The position numbers and the translations under genes were made by a program. 64,000 bases of DNA from assembly GCF_001262505.1 (NCBI RefSeq), contig NZ_KQ410737.1:1-64000 (forward strand), written 5' to 3'. The notes beneath the pieces were generated by a model, which had not been told where the DNA came from, did not search any database, and worked only from the letters and a program-made list of their open reading frames with translations. Positions 45,472 to 52,898 of this stretch are shown piece after piece; position 1 is the first letter of the stretch, and every line of letters begins with the position of its first letter. This DNA is from Shinella sp. SUS2 (GTDB lineage: Bacteria; Pseudomonadota; Alphaproteobacteria; Rhizobiales; Rhizobiaceae).

Positions 45472-45618
45472 GGGGTCTTCTGGCACGAAGAAGTGCGTTA
45501 CGCCACCAAGGCATGCCGGGCAAAGCTGCGCAGCGTTCTACGGCAGGGCTACGCGGACAATTGAGGACCCAAACCGCCAAGGCCGCGGTGGCAGCAAGGA
45601 TCGAGGCCTCTTAAGAAA

Positions 45619-46275
45619 ATGCAGTTGCACATGATCAGGACGGATGCGGATGTCGCGGCGGGTCTCGTCGATCTCGCTTTGCTCGATGCACGTCTTTTCA
45701 CCGTCATCGACAAGGCCGGCCCCGTGCCGCTTCGCCGCCTTTCGCCCGGCTATCGCGGCCTTGCCGGCATCATCGTCGCGCAGATGGTCTCGCGCGCCAG
45801 CGCCGATGCCATCTGGCGCCGGCTCGAGGAGACGGCCGGCGACATCACCCCCCATCACATCCTCGGCCTTTCCGACGAGGACTGTCGCACCGTGGGCCTG
45901 TCGCGCGCCAAGGCGGAGACACTGCGCCGCGCCGCTGATGCCGTCGATCGCGCCGAACTCGACCTCGATGCGATCTGCCATATGGAGGCAACTTCGGCGG
46001 CCCGGAAGCTGACCGCGATCAAGGGCATCGGGCGCTGGACGGCGGATGTCTACCTGCTCTTCTGCGGCGGCCATCCGGATATCTTCCCCTCCGGCGATAT
46101 CGCTCTGCAGAATGCGGTCGCCCATGCGCTCGGCCTCGCGGTACGCCCGAGCCCGCAGGAACTCGACCGGATCGCAGAAAGCTGGTCGCCCTGGCGCGGC
46201 GTCTCGGCCCGGCTGTTCTGGGCCTATTATTCCCGGGAGATGCGGCGTGAGGCGGCTCCGGTGCTCGAAGGCTGA
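45619..46275 (+). CDS. DNA-3-methyladenine glycosylase II (AlkA-like)
   Basis: A 218-residue HhH-GPD DNA glycosylase that removes alkylated bases. The hairpin is LTAIKGIGRWTADVYLL and the catalytic aspartate follows in FPSGDIAL. It lacks the N-terminal AlkA domain and the Fe-S cluster cysteines of EndoIII. An alternative ATG lies four codons downstream. It is divergent from gluQRS. Confidence 0.9.
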   Translation: MQLHMIRTDADVAAGLVDLALLDARLFTVIDKAGPVPLRRLSPGYRGLAGIIVAQMVSRASADAIWRRLEETAGDITPHHILGLSDEDCRTVGLSRAKAETLRRAADAVDRAELDLDAICHMEATSAARKLTAIKGIGRWTADVYLLFCGGHPDIFPSGDIALQNAVAHALGLAVRPSPQELDRIAESWSPWRGVSARLFWAYYSREMRREAAPVLEG

Positions 46276-46315
46276 GCCGTCACGAAATTGCTTGTTTTCG
46301 CTTTTCCTTTCCCGC

Positions 46316-46345
46316 TTCACAATGCTGTAACAACGGGCCTAATAT
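46316..46345 (+). promoter_or_regulatory. Candidate promoter of the HNH endonuclease gene
   Basis: TTCACA (46316-46321) and TAATAT (46340-46345) are separated by 18 bases. A clear Shine-Dalgarno sequence (CAGGAGAAG) follows just before the TTG start at 46381. Confidence 0.5.
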
Positions 46346-46380
46346 AGAAGGGCAGATGCCGAATCGATCAGGAGAAGCCC

Positions 46381-46938
46381 TTGACGATTTCTGTTTCACC
46401 ACAGGCCCTGCCAGCCCTTGTACTGAATGCTGACTACAGGCCGCTGAGTTATTACCCCTTGTCGCTCTGGTCCTGGCAGGACGCGATCAAGGCCGTGTTT
46501 CTTGACCGCGTAAACATCATCGCCGAATACGAGCATTCGGTGTCGTCCCCGAGTTTCACGATGCGCCTGCCAAGCGTCGTGTGCCTGAAAACATACGTGC
46601 AGCCGTCACGTCATCCGGCCTTCACCCGGTTCAACGTGTTCCTGCGCGACAGGTTCGAATGCCAGTACTGCGGGTCGCCGGACGACCTGACCTTCGACCA
46701 TGTCATCCCGCGTGCCCATGGCGGCGAGACGACCTGGTGCAACGTGGTCGCGGCCTGCTCCCCGTGTAATCTGAGAAAAGGCAGCAAGCTGCCGAAGCAG
46801 GCGGGCATGCACCCGCATCAGAAGCCCTACCAGCCGACGGTTCAGGATCTGCACAACAACGGGCGACTGTTTCCACCCAACTATCTGCACGAAAGCTGGA
46901 TGGACTATCTCTACTGGGACGTCGAACTGCAGCCCTGA
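46381..46938 (+). CDS. HNH endonuclease
   Basis: A 185-residue HNH nuclease with a TTG start supported by a strong ribosome-binding site. The core lies at about residues 95-140: zinc cysteines CQYCG and CSPCN flank FDHVIPRAHGG and the WCNVVAAC helix. The family is conserved and solitary in rhizobia; its target is unknown, and no modification enzyme or toxin-immunity partner lies nearby. Confidence 0.88.
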   Translation: MTISVSPQALPALVLNADYRPLSYYPLSLWSWQDAIKAVFLDRVNIIAEYEHSVSSPSFTMRLPSVVCLKTYVQPSRHPAFTRFNVFLRDRFECQYCGSPDDLTFDHVIPRAHGGETTWCNVVAACSPCNLRKGSKLPKQAGMHPHQKPYQPTVQDLHNNGRLFPPNYLHESWMDYLYWDVELQP

Positions 46939-47008
46939 TGCCGAAACCGCAGAAACGCCTGGCGTTTTTGCGGCACCAACAGGCATTTGCGCCCGGGCTG
47001 CGGGGATA

Positions 47009-47518
47009 TCACGCTTTCGCCGACCGCACGCCTGAAAAGGCGATCGCGGCGAGGATGAGGCTTGCGATCACATTCCACCCGGCAAAGGAGAGGCCGAGGA
47101 GCCGGAAGGAGGCTTCCGTGCAGGACGGCCCATGCTTGGCGTTGAGATCGGAGAGGAGATCGCCGGCATTCTGCGTAACGCCCTGCGCGGAGGTCGCGCA
47201 GGTCGCAGGCCCCTCCCAGAATCCCCATTCGACGCCCGCGTGATAGACACCCATGCCCGCGCCGACGAGCATCATGATACCGGCGATCGCGAGCAGCAGC
47301 CGCGTCAGCCAGGCCGGGCCACCGAAGAGGGCCGACAGGAGGGCGGCGACCGCAACGGGGATACCGTAGTAGTAGGGATCACGCTGCAGCAGGCAGAGCG
47401 CACAGGGAATATAGCCACCGATATGCTCGAAAGCGAGCGCACCGCCGACGGTCGCCGCCATGCCGAGCGTCAGGAGGCCTGCGGATGCCTTGCGGGAAAG
47501 GTCGAGAGATGCCGTCAT
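47009..47518 (-). CDS. dsbB: Disulfide bond formation protein DsbB
   Basis: A 169-residue membrane protein with four helices. The first redox pair is CALC after the first helix; the second pair is in a periplasmic loop (GPATCATS and GPSCTE). DsbB reoxidises DsbA using quinone. It converges with the HNH gene. The dsbA gene is not in the window. Confidence 0.88.
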   Translation of the reverse strand: MTASLDLSRKASAGLLTLGMAATVGGALAFEHIGGYIPCALCLLQRDPYYYGIPVAVAALLSALFGGPAWLTRLLLAIAGIMMLVGAGMGVYHAGVEWGFWEGPATCATSAQGVTQNAGDLLSDLNAKHGPSCTEASFRLLGLSFAGWNVIASLILAAIAFSGVRSAKA

Positions 47519-47687
47519 CAGGGTCGTCCAATCGGGCCAGCGGGGTACCGGCGAAACGGCGCCGAGTTCTATCAGGTGAGGCGGCTTTGTAAATCACCCG
47601 CACAAACAAGTGATTGTCCGCATACGGGGATTTGCCGGTTGCCGCCCGCGAGCGCTTCGTGTAAACGGCGATGGCTGCAAGTGCCGT

Positions 47688-47772
47688 GCCCCATTGGCGG
47701 AACTGGTAGACGCGCTCGACTCAAAATCGAGTTCCGAAAGGAGTGCTGGTTCGATTCCGGCATGGGGCACCA
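47688..47772 (+). tRNA. tRNA-Leu (anticodon CAA)
   Basis: An 85-base cloverleaf with CCA encoded. The acceptor stem GCCCCAT pairs with ATGGGGC, followed by discriminator A and CCA. The anticodon arm CTCGA-CTCAAAA-TCGAG gives anticodon CAA, reading UUG. There is a long variable arm as in class II tRNAs, and the T arm is GCTGG-TTCGATT-CCGGC. Confidence 0.93.
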
Positions 47773-47847
47773 TAAGCATTTTTTTGCATTGTTTTTCCTA
47801 TATAAAGTTGGCCTAGACACCCGAGAGAATCCCTCAGCCGATTTTCT

Positions 47848-48233
47848 TGGACACTTTTGTTCTCGGTTTCGTCTTCATCGTCGAGCGAATCAGCCGGTTT
47901 CGTCAGCATGCCAATGGCACTCCTCGCCAATCGAGTTGCTGCAACCTTCCGCAGGCCGTGAGCGCTGCATTGTGGCAGCCTCGTTCGTCACAACGAGGAG
48001 ACGAACGAATGAAGCGTTCATGCTTCGCGGAAGAACAGATCATCGGGATATTGAAGGCGCAGGAGGCGGGCGCGAAGACGGTCGATGTATGCCGCAAGCA
48101 CGACATCTCGGATGCAACCTTCTACAAGTACAAGGCGAAGCATGGCGGCATGACGTATCGGATGCCTCCAAATTGAAGGGCAAGCGTGGCGCGATGGCCG
48201 CGTTTTTGTGCAACGCCGATGGCTAGGTGTCCA
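47848..48233 (+). mobile_element. Decayed IS3-type element with short terminal repeats
   Basis: TGGACAC (47848-47854) and GTGTCCA (48227-48233) are inverted copies bounding 386 bases that contain the start of an IS3-family orfA. The orfB transposase is missing entirely, so the element is an internally deleted remnant that cannot move alone. It lies 76 bases after the tRNA-Leu. A clear target-site duplication is not visible. Confidence 0.6.
48009..48176 (+). pseudogene. IS3-family transposase OrfA fragment, frameshifted
   Basis: The 55-codon frame starts MKRSCFAEEQIIGILKAQEA and contains the helix-turn-helix VCRKHDISDATFYKYK, typical of IS3-group OrfA proteins of about 90 residues. After GGM the reading frame shifts: homology (DVSDASKLK) continues in the +1 frame, consistent with one missing G near 48151. 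The orfB part is absent. It is probably not expressed as a functional protein. Confidence 0.8.
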
Positions 48234-48291
48234 CTTAAGGGCTACGCACAAACCGGCTCGCCCCGGATATTCGCATCTATGGGCTCACCGC

Positions 48292-48600
48292 TTAATCTTT
48301 AACGGGCTTCACAAGCGAAACCACTCTCGGCTTCGACGGCGCGTCCAGCCACTCAATCCATTTTCCTCGTTCATCGATTGTGTCGAAGAACCGCCAGAGT
48401 TTGTAGCCCTCATCCGTTGTTTCCAGCATCTCGCCAAGAGACGCGAGTTCCAAGGGCAAGGTCACCTCGTTGCCGTCAAAGCGTACGAAATAGATGCCAT
48501 CGGCGGCAAGCCGAACGACTTGTCCGGTACCATAGGTCCCGTCGAGATCATCGACCGTGAAGTACATGCCGGTTAAGGCATCGCGGGTTTTGTCATTCAT
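48292..48600 (-). CDS. Hypothetical protein, 102 residues
   Basis: I do not recognise this protein. It begins MNDKTRDALTGMYFTVDDLD and its central part (GTGQVVRLAADGIYFVRFDG) looks like a small beta-barrel such as Tudor/SH3. It has no signal peptide or membrane segment. AGGACGGG precedes the ATG at a rather long spacing. It stands beside the IS remnant, which suggests an accessory gene. Confidence 0.55.
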   Translation of the reverse strand: MNDKTRDALTGMYFTVDDLDGTYGTGQVVRLAADGIYFVRFDGNEVTLPLELASLGEMLETTDEGYKLWRFFDTIDERGKWIEWLDAPSKPRVVSLVKPVKD

Positions 48601-49037
48601 GAAATTTGATGCCCGTCCTGAAAATGCAATCATGGAGACCTATGAGCATCTGGTTGAGGAAGACAAGATGCTCAATGCAGTGCGCACTCATAAGACCAGA
48701 TATTGCCCTGCATCGCCCGTGACGCACTTTGCTCTGGAGTGCCGGCCTTACCGTCGTGCCTCCACTGACGCCACAACGAAGACCAAAAGAAAGACAGATT
48801 CGTCGGAGAACGTTTGGCGGTGACCGGTGAGCTAACGACGAGCTCATCACCTCTCCTGCTGCGAACGTTATGGAACAACAAGCGGACGCCCCCTCAGAAG
48901 CAACCGGCACCAGGCGCCTGGGTTGATAGGGAGCCGTTTCAAACCACGGCTCCAAGCCGCTCTCAGGTATCCACTTGAAGAAGTCTTTCATGCACAGCCG
49001 CCTAGCCACTCAGCATGTCGTGCCCTTAAGGCTACCA
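48601..49037. other. Gene-poor stretch in the accessory region
   Basis: No credible gene is seen in 437 bases. Frames on both strands give Arg/Ser/Cys-rich sequences without motifs. It contains one perfect 8-bp hairpin (48930-48953) and a weaker one near 48835. It may be eroded former coding DNA or hold a small RNA. Confidence 0.4.
48930..48953. other. Perfect 8-bp hairpin
   Basis: GGAGCCGT (48930-48937) pairs with ACGGCTCC (48946-48953) around an 8-base loop. It lies about 85 bases beyond the stop of the reverse-strand small lipoprotein gene, so it could end that transcript, but no T-run follows. Confidence 0.3.
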
Positions 49038-49145
49038 TCACTGAATGATGCACGTCCCCGGCCAATCGCTGCATTGGCGCCCAGCGCAGCTCGCAAGTGA
49101 CGCGGTGGCAATCAAGATGCAGGCGATGGCAATGATGTTCCTCAA
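49038..49145 (-). CDS. Very small lipoprotein, 35 residues
   Basis: A reverse-strand frame starting with TTG at 49145 encodes MRNIIAIACILIATASLASC followed by 15 residues (AGRQCSDWPGTCIIQ). The hydrophobic signal and the LASC lipobox are textbook features of a lipoprotein precursor. AAGGGG lies eight bases before the start. The mature peptide would have about 16 residues with three cysteines including the lipidated one. Size resembles entericidin-like peptides, but I see no homology. It is too short for ordinary ORF calling. Confidence 0.5.
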   Translation of the reverse strand: MRNIIAIACILIATASLASCAGRQCSDWPGTCIIQ

Positions 49146-49376
49146 TGTCTCGTCCCCTTGTGCGTAGCACTATATTCGGCGTTCAACAGGTGAACCAGGC
49201 TATCGGCCCGCTCTATTCCCAGCCCGTCTTGCGGGTCCCCGTTTATCTCCGCCGTCATCCCCGTGAAAACATCACAGACCGCCCCACAGGCCCGTGCCGT
49301 CCTTGCGAATGTCGGTCTGGCGATATCCGCCACCGGTACCTTTCAGAGCCCTGGCGGATGCAGCCCCCCGCTCCAA

Positions 49377-49850
49377 CTAGTTGGGATAACAATGGAAGGC
49401 GATGTAGATGTCGCCATAGTCGTACCAATAGGACATCTCATACGAATATCCGTCGATGCGCCTTCCCTGGATGTTCGCCATATTCTGATGCCCAGCGATG
49501 AAGACGGTATTGTTGTTGTTGTTGCGTTGCCAGCGCTGCCGCATCTGCCCGCAGACTTCATTCACCATGGTGGCTGCATGTTCTTGGTAATAGATGCAGG
49601 GATCGTCGGAATTGCCATTTCTCGGATCGACCTGCGACCCGTCAGACCGGCGGGTCTCGATGCGCTTAGAAGCGCAATAGGCGCGCACGGCCTGATCGTG
49701 TTTCCCTTGAAAATAGAGTTCCAGGTAGACGTGAAAATTTTTGCTGACCGCCTGCCGCCGGTTTGCCTGCCCCTGATTGACGGCGATGTCCTGGCGAATC
49801 GTGGAAATGAGCTTGTGATGATCGTTGTCAAGATCGTCCGGTACCGGCAT
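49377..49850 (-). CDS. Hypothetical protein, 157 residues
   Basis: I do not recognise this protein. The ATG at 49850 follows a strong GGGGAGG Shine-Dalgarno sequence, which decides it over the GTG at 49895. The N-terminal third is helical and polar (HHKLISTIRQDIAVNQGQ). Near the C-terminus there is a run of five Asn (RNNNNNTVFIAGHQ) and an aromatic end (SYWYDYGDIYIAFHCYPN). No signal peptide or known catalytic motif is seen. Amino-acid composition and lower GC differ from the core genes, which suggests horizontal acquisition. Confidence 0.6.
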   Translation of the reverse strand: MPVPDDLDNDHHKLISTIRQDIAVNQGQANRRQAVSKNFHVYLELYFQGKHDQAVRAYCASKRIETRRSDGSQVDPRNGNSDDPCIYYQEHAATMVNEVCGQMRQRWQRNNNNNTVFIAGHQNMANIQGRRIDGYSYEMSYWYDYGDIYIAFHCYPN

Positions 49851-50058
49851 CGTCCCCTCCCCGTTCAGATTGGAGAAGGAAATCACACGGGGCACGCCCC
49901 GACAAGCAACGTTGCTTCGTCTCGTTGATAAAGTCTAATGACCTCAACGCATACGGGTACACACCGTGGCTCAAGGTCGCCTCCTATTCCGGGAAGAAAG
50001 TACCTGGTGCCAGTGAATAGGCCGACTGGATCAGCCGTGTTCCTTAGACAACCGGGAA

Positions 50059-50084
50059 GGAACGCGCGAGGATTTTCGCACGTT
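50059..50084 (+). promoter_or_regulatory. EcfG/RpoE2-type general stress promoter
   Basis: GGAAC, 17 bases, then CGTT: this matches the known alphaproteobacterial EcfG consensus (GGAAC-N16/17-CGTT) exactly. It lies 33 bases before the ATG of the 110-residue membrane protein. Confidence 0.7.
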
Positions 50085-50116
50085 CAGGCCCGACAACCGC
50101 GCGGAATGGAGGGTAT

Positions 50117-50449
50117 ATGGGCGACTGGACCTTGTTCATCATAGGGCTTGCCATCGTCCTGGCGTTCTCCTTCACCCTGAACACGTTCTTCTTCGGCTCA
50201 TTCGTCGTGGGCATGAAGCGCTACCTCCTGGGACGCATCCTGGGTGGCACAATACGAAACACCCGGATCGACCATGAGGCGACGCATCGTACGCTCGGCC
50301 TGTTCGGGCTTCAGACACGCCATGGCGGGCCGGGCGAGGAGGAGATCGATCGCCTGCGCCCGAAGCGCTGGCAGGAAATCCTGACCTGGATCTGCTACAT
50401 CGGCATGGGTGCGGGCTTCGCGCTCATGATCTACGCCAAAGCCCGATAG
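50117..50449 (+). CDS. Small membrane protein, 110 residues
   Basis: A 110-residue protein with an N-terminal hydrophobic segment (about 5-33) and a second one at the C-terminus (about 87-106), joined by a basic cytoplasmic-type loop (RNTRIDHEATHRTLGLFG). No family is recognised. GGAGGG precedes the ATG. An exact EcfG-type promoter lies just upstream, so it is likely part of the general stress regulon. Confidence 0.7.
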   Translation: MGDWTLFIIGLAIVLAFSFTLNTFFFGSFVVGMKRYLLGRILGGTIRNTRIDHEATHRTLGLFGLQTRHGGPGEEEIDRLRPKRWQEILTWICYIGMGAGFALMIYAKAR

Positions 50450-50866
50450 CCACGATCCGGCCGCGCCCCCTGGATGTGCTGGCCTGGGGGCTCGACCAAG
50501 AGGCGGCCGACGAATGCCGGCAGAAGGCGTTCTGCCGCCCTGCATCGGCGAGGAGCACGAGATATCCACCGCCTTCAACATCTAGCTGTGCGCAATCGAT
50601 AGAATCAGGTTTGCATCTAGTCCTTCAAAAAATTTGCTTTTTAGCGGGAACAAATTTTGCAGAACCGCATTTACCCCGTGCAACGACAGACACCCCCGGA
50701 TGTGGTTGCGGAGGGGGACCCGAGAGCGATGTGCACGCTCTTGGGTCTCAACCATTTTGGGGGCAAGGCCGCCGATAGCGAGCAAGGCCCATCCTTCCTT
50801 CAGCCGCAAAGAACAAACAGGTTCATCCCGCGTTTTCATGCAGACGCCGAGCAAGAGGAGTGCGAC
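50450..50866. other. 417-base region before the BON-domain gene
   Basis: No convincing gene. An in-frame extension of the BON gene back to 50657 is open but starts inside a promoter-like sequence and lacks recognisable features, so I read it as leader. The region includes an AT-rich patch (50620-50660) and a stress-promoter match at 50647-50671. Confidence 0.45.
50647..50671 (+). promoter_or_regulatory. Candidate RpoE2-type promoter upstream of the BON gene
   Basis: GGAAC (50647-50651), 18 bases, then TT (50670-50671), fitting the looser Sinorhizobium RpoE2 pattern GGAAC-N18/19-TT. The -10 CGTT is imperfect (CATT). It would give a leader of nearly 190 bases. Confidence 0.4.
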
Positions 50867-51130
50867 ATGGTCTTCAAGGAAGGTACCTTCAAGGGCGAAC
50901 CGCCCGAACATTTCGATGGTCCCCACCCGGCCTGGCTGGAGACGGCGGTAGCGGACGCACTGTCCATCGCGGGCGACGTGGATGCCTCCGACGTCACCGT
51001 GACCTGCAAGGGCACGCGCATCATTCTTTCCGGCAGCATCGGCTCCGCGGAAGAGGCGGGCAGGGCCGTCGCGATTGCCGCCGCCGTCAAGGAGGTCAGT
51101 GAAGTGGACAACCGCCTCTCCTGGCTCTGA
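50867..51130 (+). CDS. BON-domain protein
   Basis: An 87-residue single BON domain. The core is AVADALSIAGDVDASDVTVT, then a conserved Gly in LSGSIGSAEEAGRAV and VKEVSEVDNRL at the end. BON domains bind phospholipids or polysaccharides and often occur in osmotically or stress-induced proteins. No signal peptide precedes the domain. AGAGGAG before the ATG at 50867 supports this start. Confidence 0.75.
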   Translation: MVFKEGTFKGEPPEHFDGPHPAWLETAVADALSIAGDVDASDVTVTCKGTRIILSGSIGSAEEAGRAVAIAAAVKEVSEVDNRLSWL

Positions 51131-51206
51131 CATACGCGAAAAGCCGCCATTGCCGGCGGCCCCTCCGGAATGCTAGGTGCAATGCAGCAAACTGGAGTGA
51201 CGCCGG

Positions 51207-52850
51207 ATGCTCGCCGAGAGACCGACCTATGATGCGCTTTACCGGGATTTCCGCTGGCAGATCCCCGGGCGCTTCAATATAGGCACCGCGGTTTCCAATG
51301 CGTGGGCGGCGCATGCCCCCGACCGGGTCTGCCTTGAGCACTTCCTGCCCGACGCCCCACCACTCTCTCTAACCTACGGTGAACTGGCCGCGCGGTCTGA
51401 CGCCTTTGCCGTCGCCCTAGCGGCAGAAGGGGTAACGGTCGGGGATCGTGTCGCCATCCTGCTGCCGCAGGGTTTCGAGACGGTCATAGCGCATCTGGCA
51501 ATCTACAAGCTCGGCGCCATCGCCCTGCCGCTCGCCCTTCTCTTCGGCGCCGATGCGCTGTCCTTCCGTCTGAAGAATGCCGAGGCAAAGGCAATCGTCA
51601 CCAATCGCTTCGGCCTGGAACGCCTGAAGCCGATCCGGGCCGAGCTGCCGACGCTGGATCTGGTGATCACCACCGAGCCGGGCAAGGACGCCTCGGCAAA
51701 ATCGTTCGAAGAGCTCATCGCCCGCCATGCCGGCCCTTTCGCAGCCGTCGACAGCGGCCCGGACGACCCGGCGATGATGATCTACACGTCTGGCACGACG
51801 GGGCCACCGAAGGGGGCGCTGCACGGCCATCGCGTGCTGCTCGGTCATGTGCCGGGTTTTCAGATGCATCACGAGTTCCTGCCGCAGCCGGGCGACCGCA
51901 TCTGGACGCCATCGGACTGGGCCTGGGCAGGCGGACTTCTCAACGTGCTCCTGCCGGCGCTGCTGCTCGGCGTGCCCGTCGTCTCCTCGCCGGGCCAGAA
52001 ATTCGACCCCGACATGGCCTACCGCATCATGCAGGACATGAATGTACGCAATGCGTTCATCCCACCGACGGCGCTGCGGCTGATGAAAACAGTCGCCAAT
52101 CCGCACGAAAAGTACCGGCTGAACCTGCGCACCATCGGCTCGGCCGGTGAATCGCTCGGCCGCGAGACCTGGGAATGGGTCCGCGACACGCTCGGCATCA
52201 CCGTCAACGAGTTCTACGGCCAGACGGAGTGCAACATTGTGCTCGGCTCGATCGGCAAGCTCGACGTGTCGCGACCCGGGCCGATCGGCAAGCCGGTGCC
52301 CGGCCATGTCGTTGCCATCATCGATGCGAACGGCCGGGAAGCGCCGCGCGGCACCGTCGGCCAGGTCGCGGTAAGGCGACCCGATCCCGTCATGTTCCTC
52401 GGCTACTGGAAGAACGAGAAGGCAACGACGGAAAAATTCATTGGCGGCTGGATGACGACCGGCGACCTCGGCCGCATGGACGAAGAGGGTTACGTCACCT
52501 TCTTCGGCCGCGACGATGACGTCATCACCTCCTCCGGCTACCGCATCGGGCCGAGCGAGATCGAGGATTGCCTTGCCGGACATCCGGCCGTGCAGCTCGC
52601 CGCTGCCGTGGGCAAGCCTGATCCGGTGCGCACGGAAATCGTCAAGGCCTATGTGATGCTGCGCCCCGGAAACGCGCCGTCGGACGCCCTTGCAAACGAT
52701 ATCCGCGACTGGGTGAAATCGCGTCTTTCCATGCACGAATACCCGCGCGAGGTGGACTTCGTCGATGCCCTGCCGCTGACGACCTCGGGCAAGGTCATCC
52801 GCCATATCCTGCGCAAGCGCGCAGCGGAAGAAACACCCTTCGCCGCCTAG
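51207..52850 (+). CDS. Acyl-CoA synthetase (AMP-binding, medium-chain/acetyl-type)
   Basis: A 547-residue adenylating enzyme. The AMP-binding core YTSGTTGPPKG, the GQTEC motif (NEFYGQTECN), TGDLGRMDEEGY and the C-terminal catalytic Lys in LTTSGKVIRH are all present. The sequence resembles the Acs/medium-chain ligase group rather than long-chain FadD. Exact substrate is unclear. It may share a transcript with nothing upstream; the downstream gene is convergent. Confidence 0.87.
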   Translation: MLAERPTYDALYRDFRWQIPGRFNIGTAVSNAWAAHAPDRVCLEHFLPDAPPLSLTYGELAARSDAFAVALAAEGVTVGDRVAILLPQGFETVIAHLAIYKLGAIALPLALLFGADALSFRLKNAEAKAIVTNRFGLERLKPIRAELPTLDLVITTEPGKDASAKSFEELIARHAGPFAAVDSGPDDPAMMIYTSGTTGPPKGALHGHRVLLGHVPGFQMHHEFLPQPGDRIWTPSDWAWAGGLLNVLLPALLLGVPVVSSPGQKFDPDMAYRIMQDMNVRNAFIPPTALRLMKTVANPHEKYRLNLRTIGSAGESLGRETWEWVRDTLGITVNEFYGQTECNIVLGSIGKLDVSRPGPIGKPVPGHVVAIIDANGREAPRGTVGQVAVRRPDPVMFLGYWKNEKATTEKFIGGWMTTGDLGRMDEEGYVTFFGRDDDVITSSGYRIGPSEIEDCLAGHPAVQLAAAVGKPDPVRTEIVKAYVMLRPGNAPSDALANDIRDWVKSRLSMHEYPREVDFVDALPLTTSGKVIRHILRKRAAEETPFAA

Positions 52851-52898
52851 TTTTTCAGAGGCTCGGAACGTCAAGCCGCCGACTGGACCGGAAAGGCC

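Noticed and set aside
46381..46938. HNH endonuclease as part of a restriction or defence system
   Set aside because: No methyltransferase specific for DNA, helicase or immunity gene lies nearby, and the gene is a conserved solitary rhizobial HNH protein.
48593..49009. Reverse 138-codon frame in the accessory gap
   Set aside because: The product is Arg/Ser/Cys-rich with no motif, overlaps the start of the 102-residue gene, and lacks a convincing ribosome-binding site.
49142..49333. Reverse 63-codon GTG-started frame
   Set aside because: A GAAAGG sequence precedes it, but the product has no recognisable feature and it overlaps the start region of the better-supported lipoprotein frame. I could not decide in its favour.
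50657..50866. N-terminal extension of the BON-domain gene
   Set aside because: It would begin inside the promoter-like element and adds 70 residues unlike any BON protein; a good ribosome-binding site exists at the shorter start.
47688..50866. Integrative island with tRNA attachment sites
   Set aside because: No integrase gene and no direct repeat of the tRNA 3' end is present; XerD at 5361-6308 is the housekeeping recombinase.
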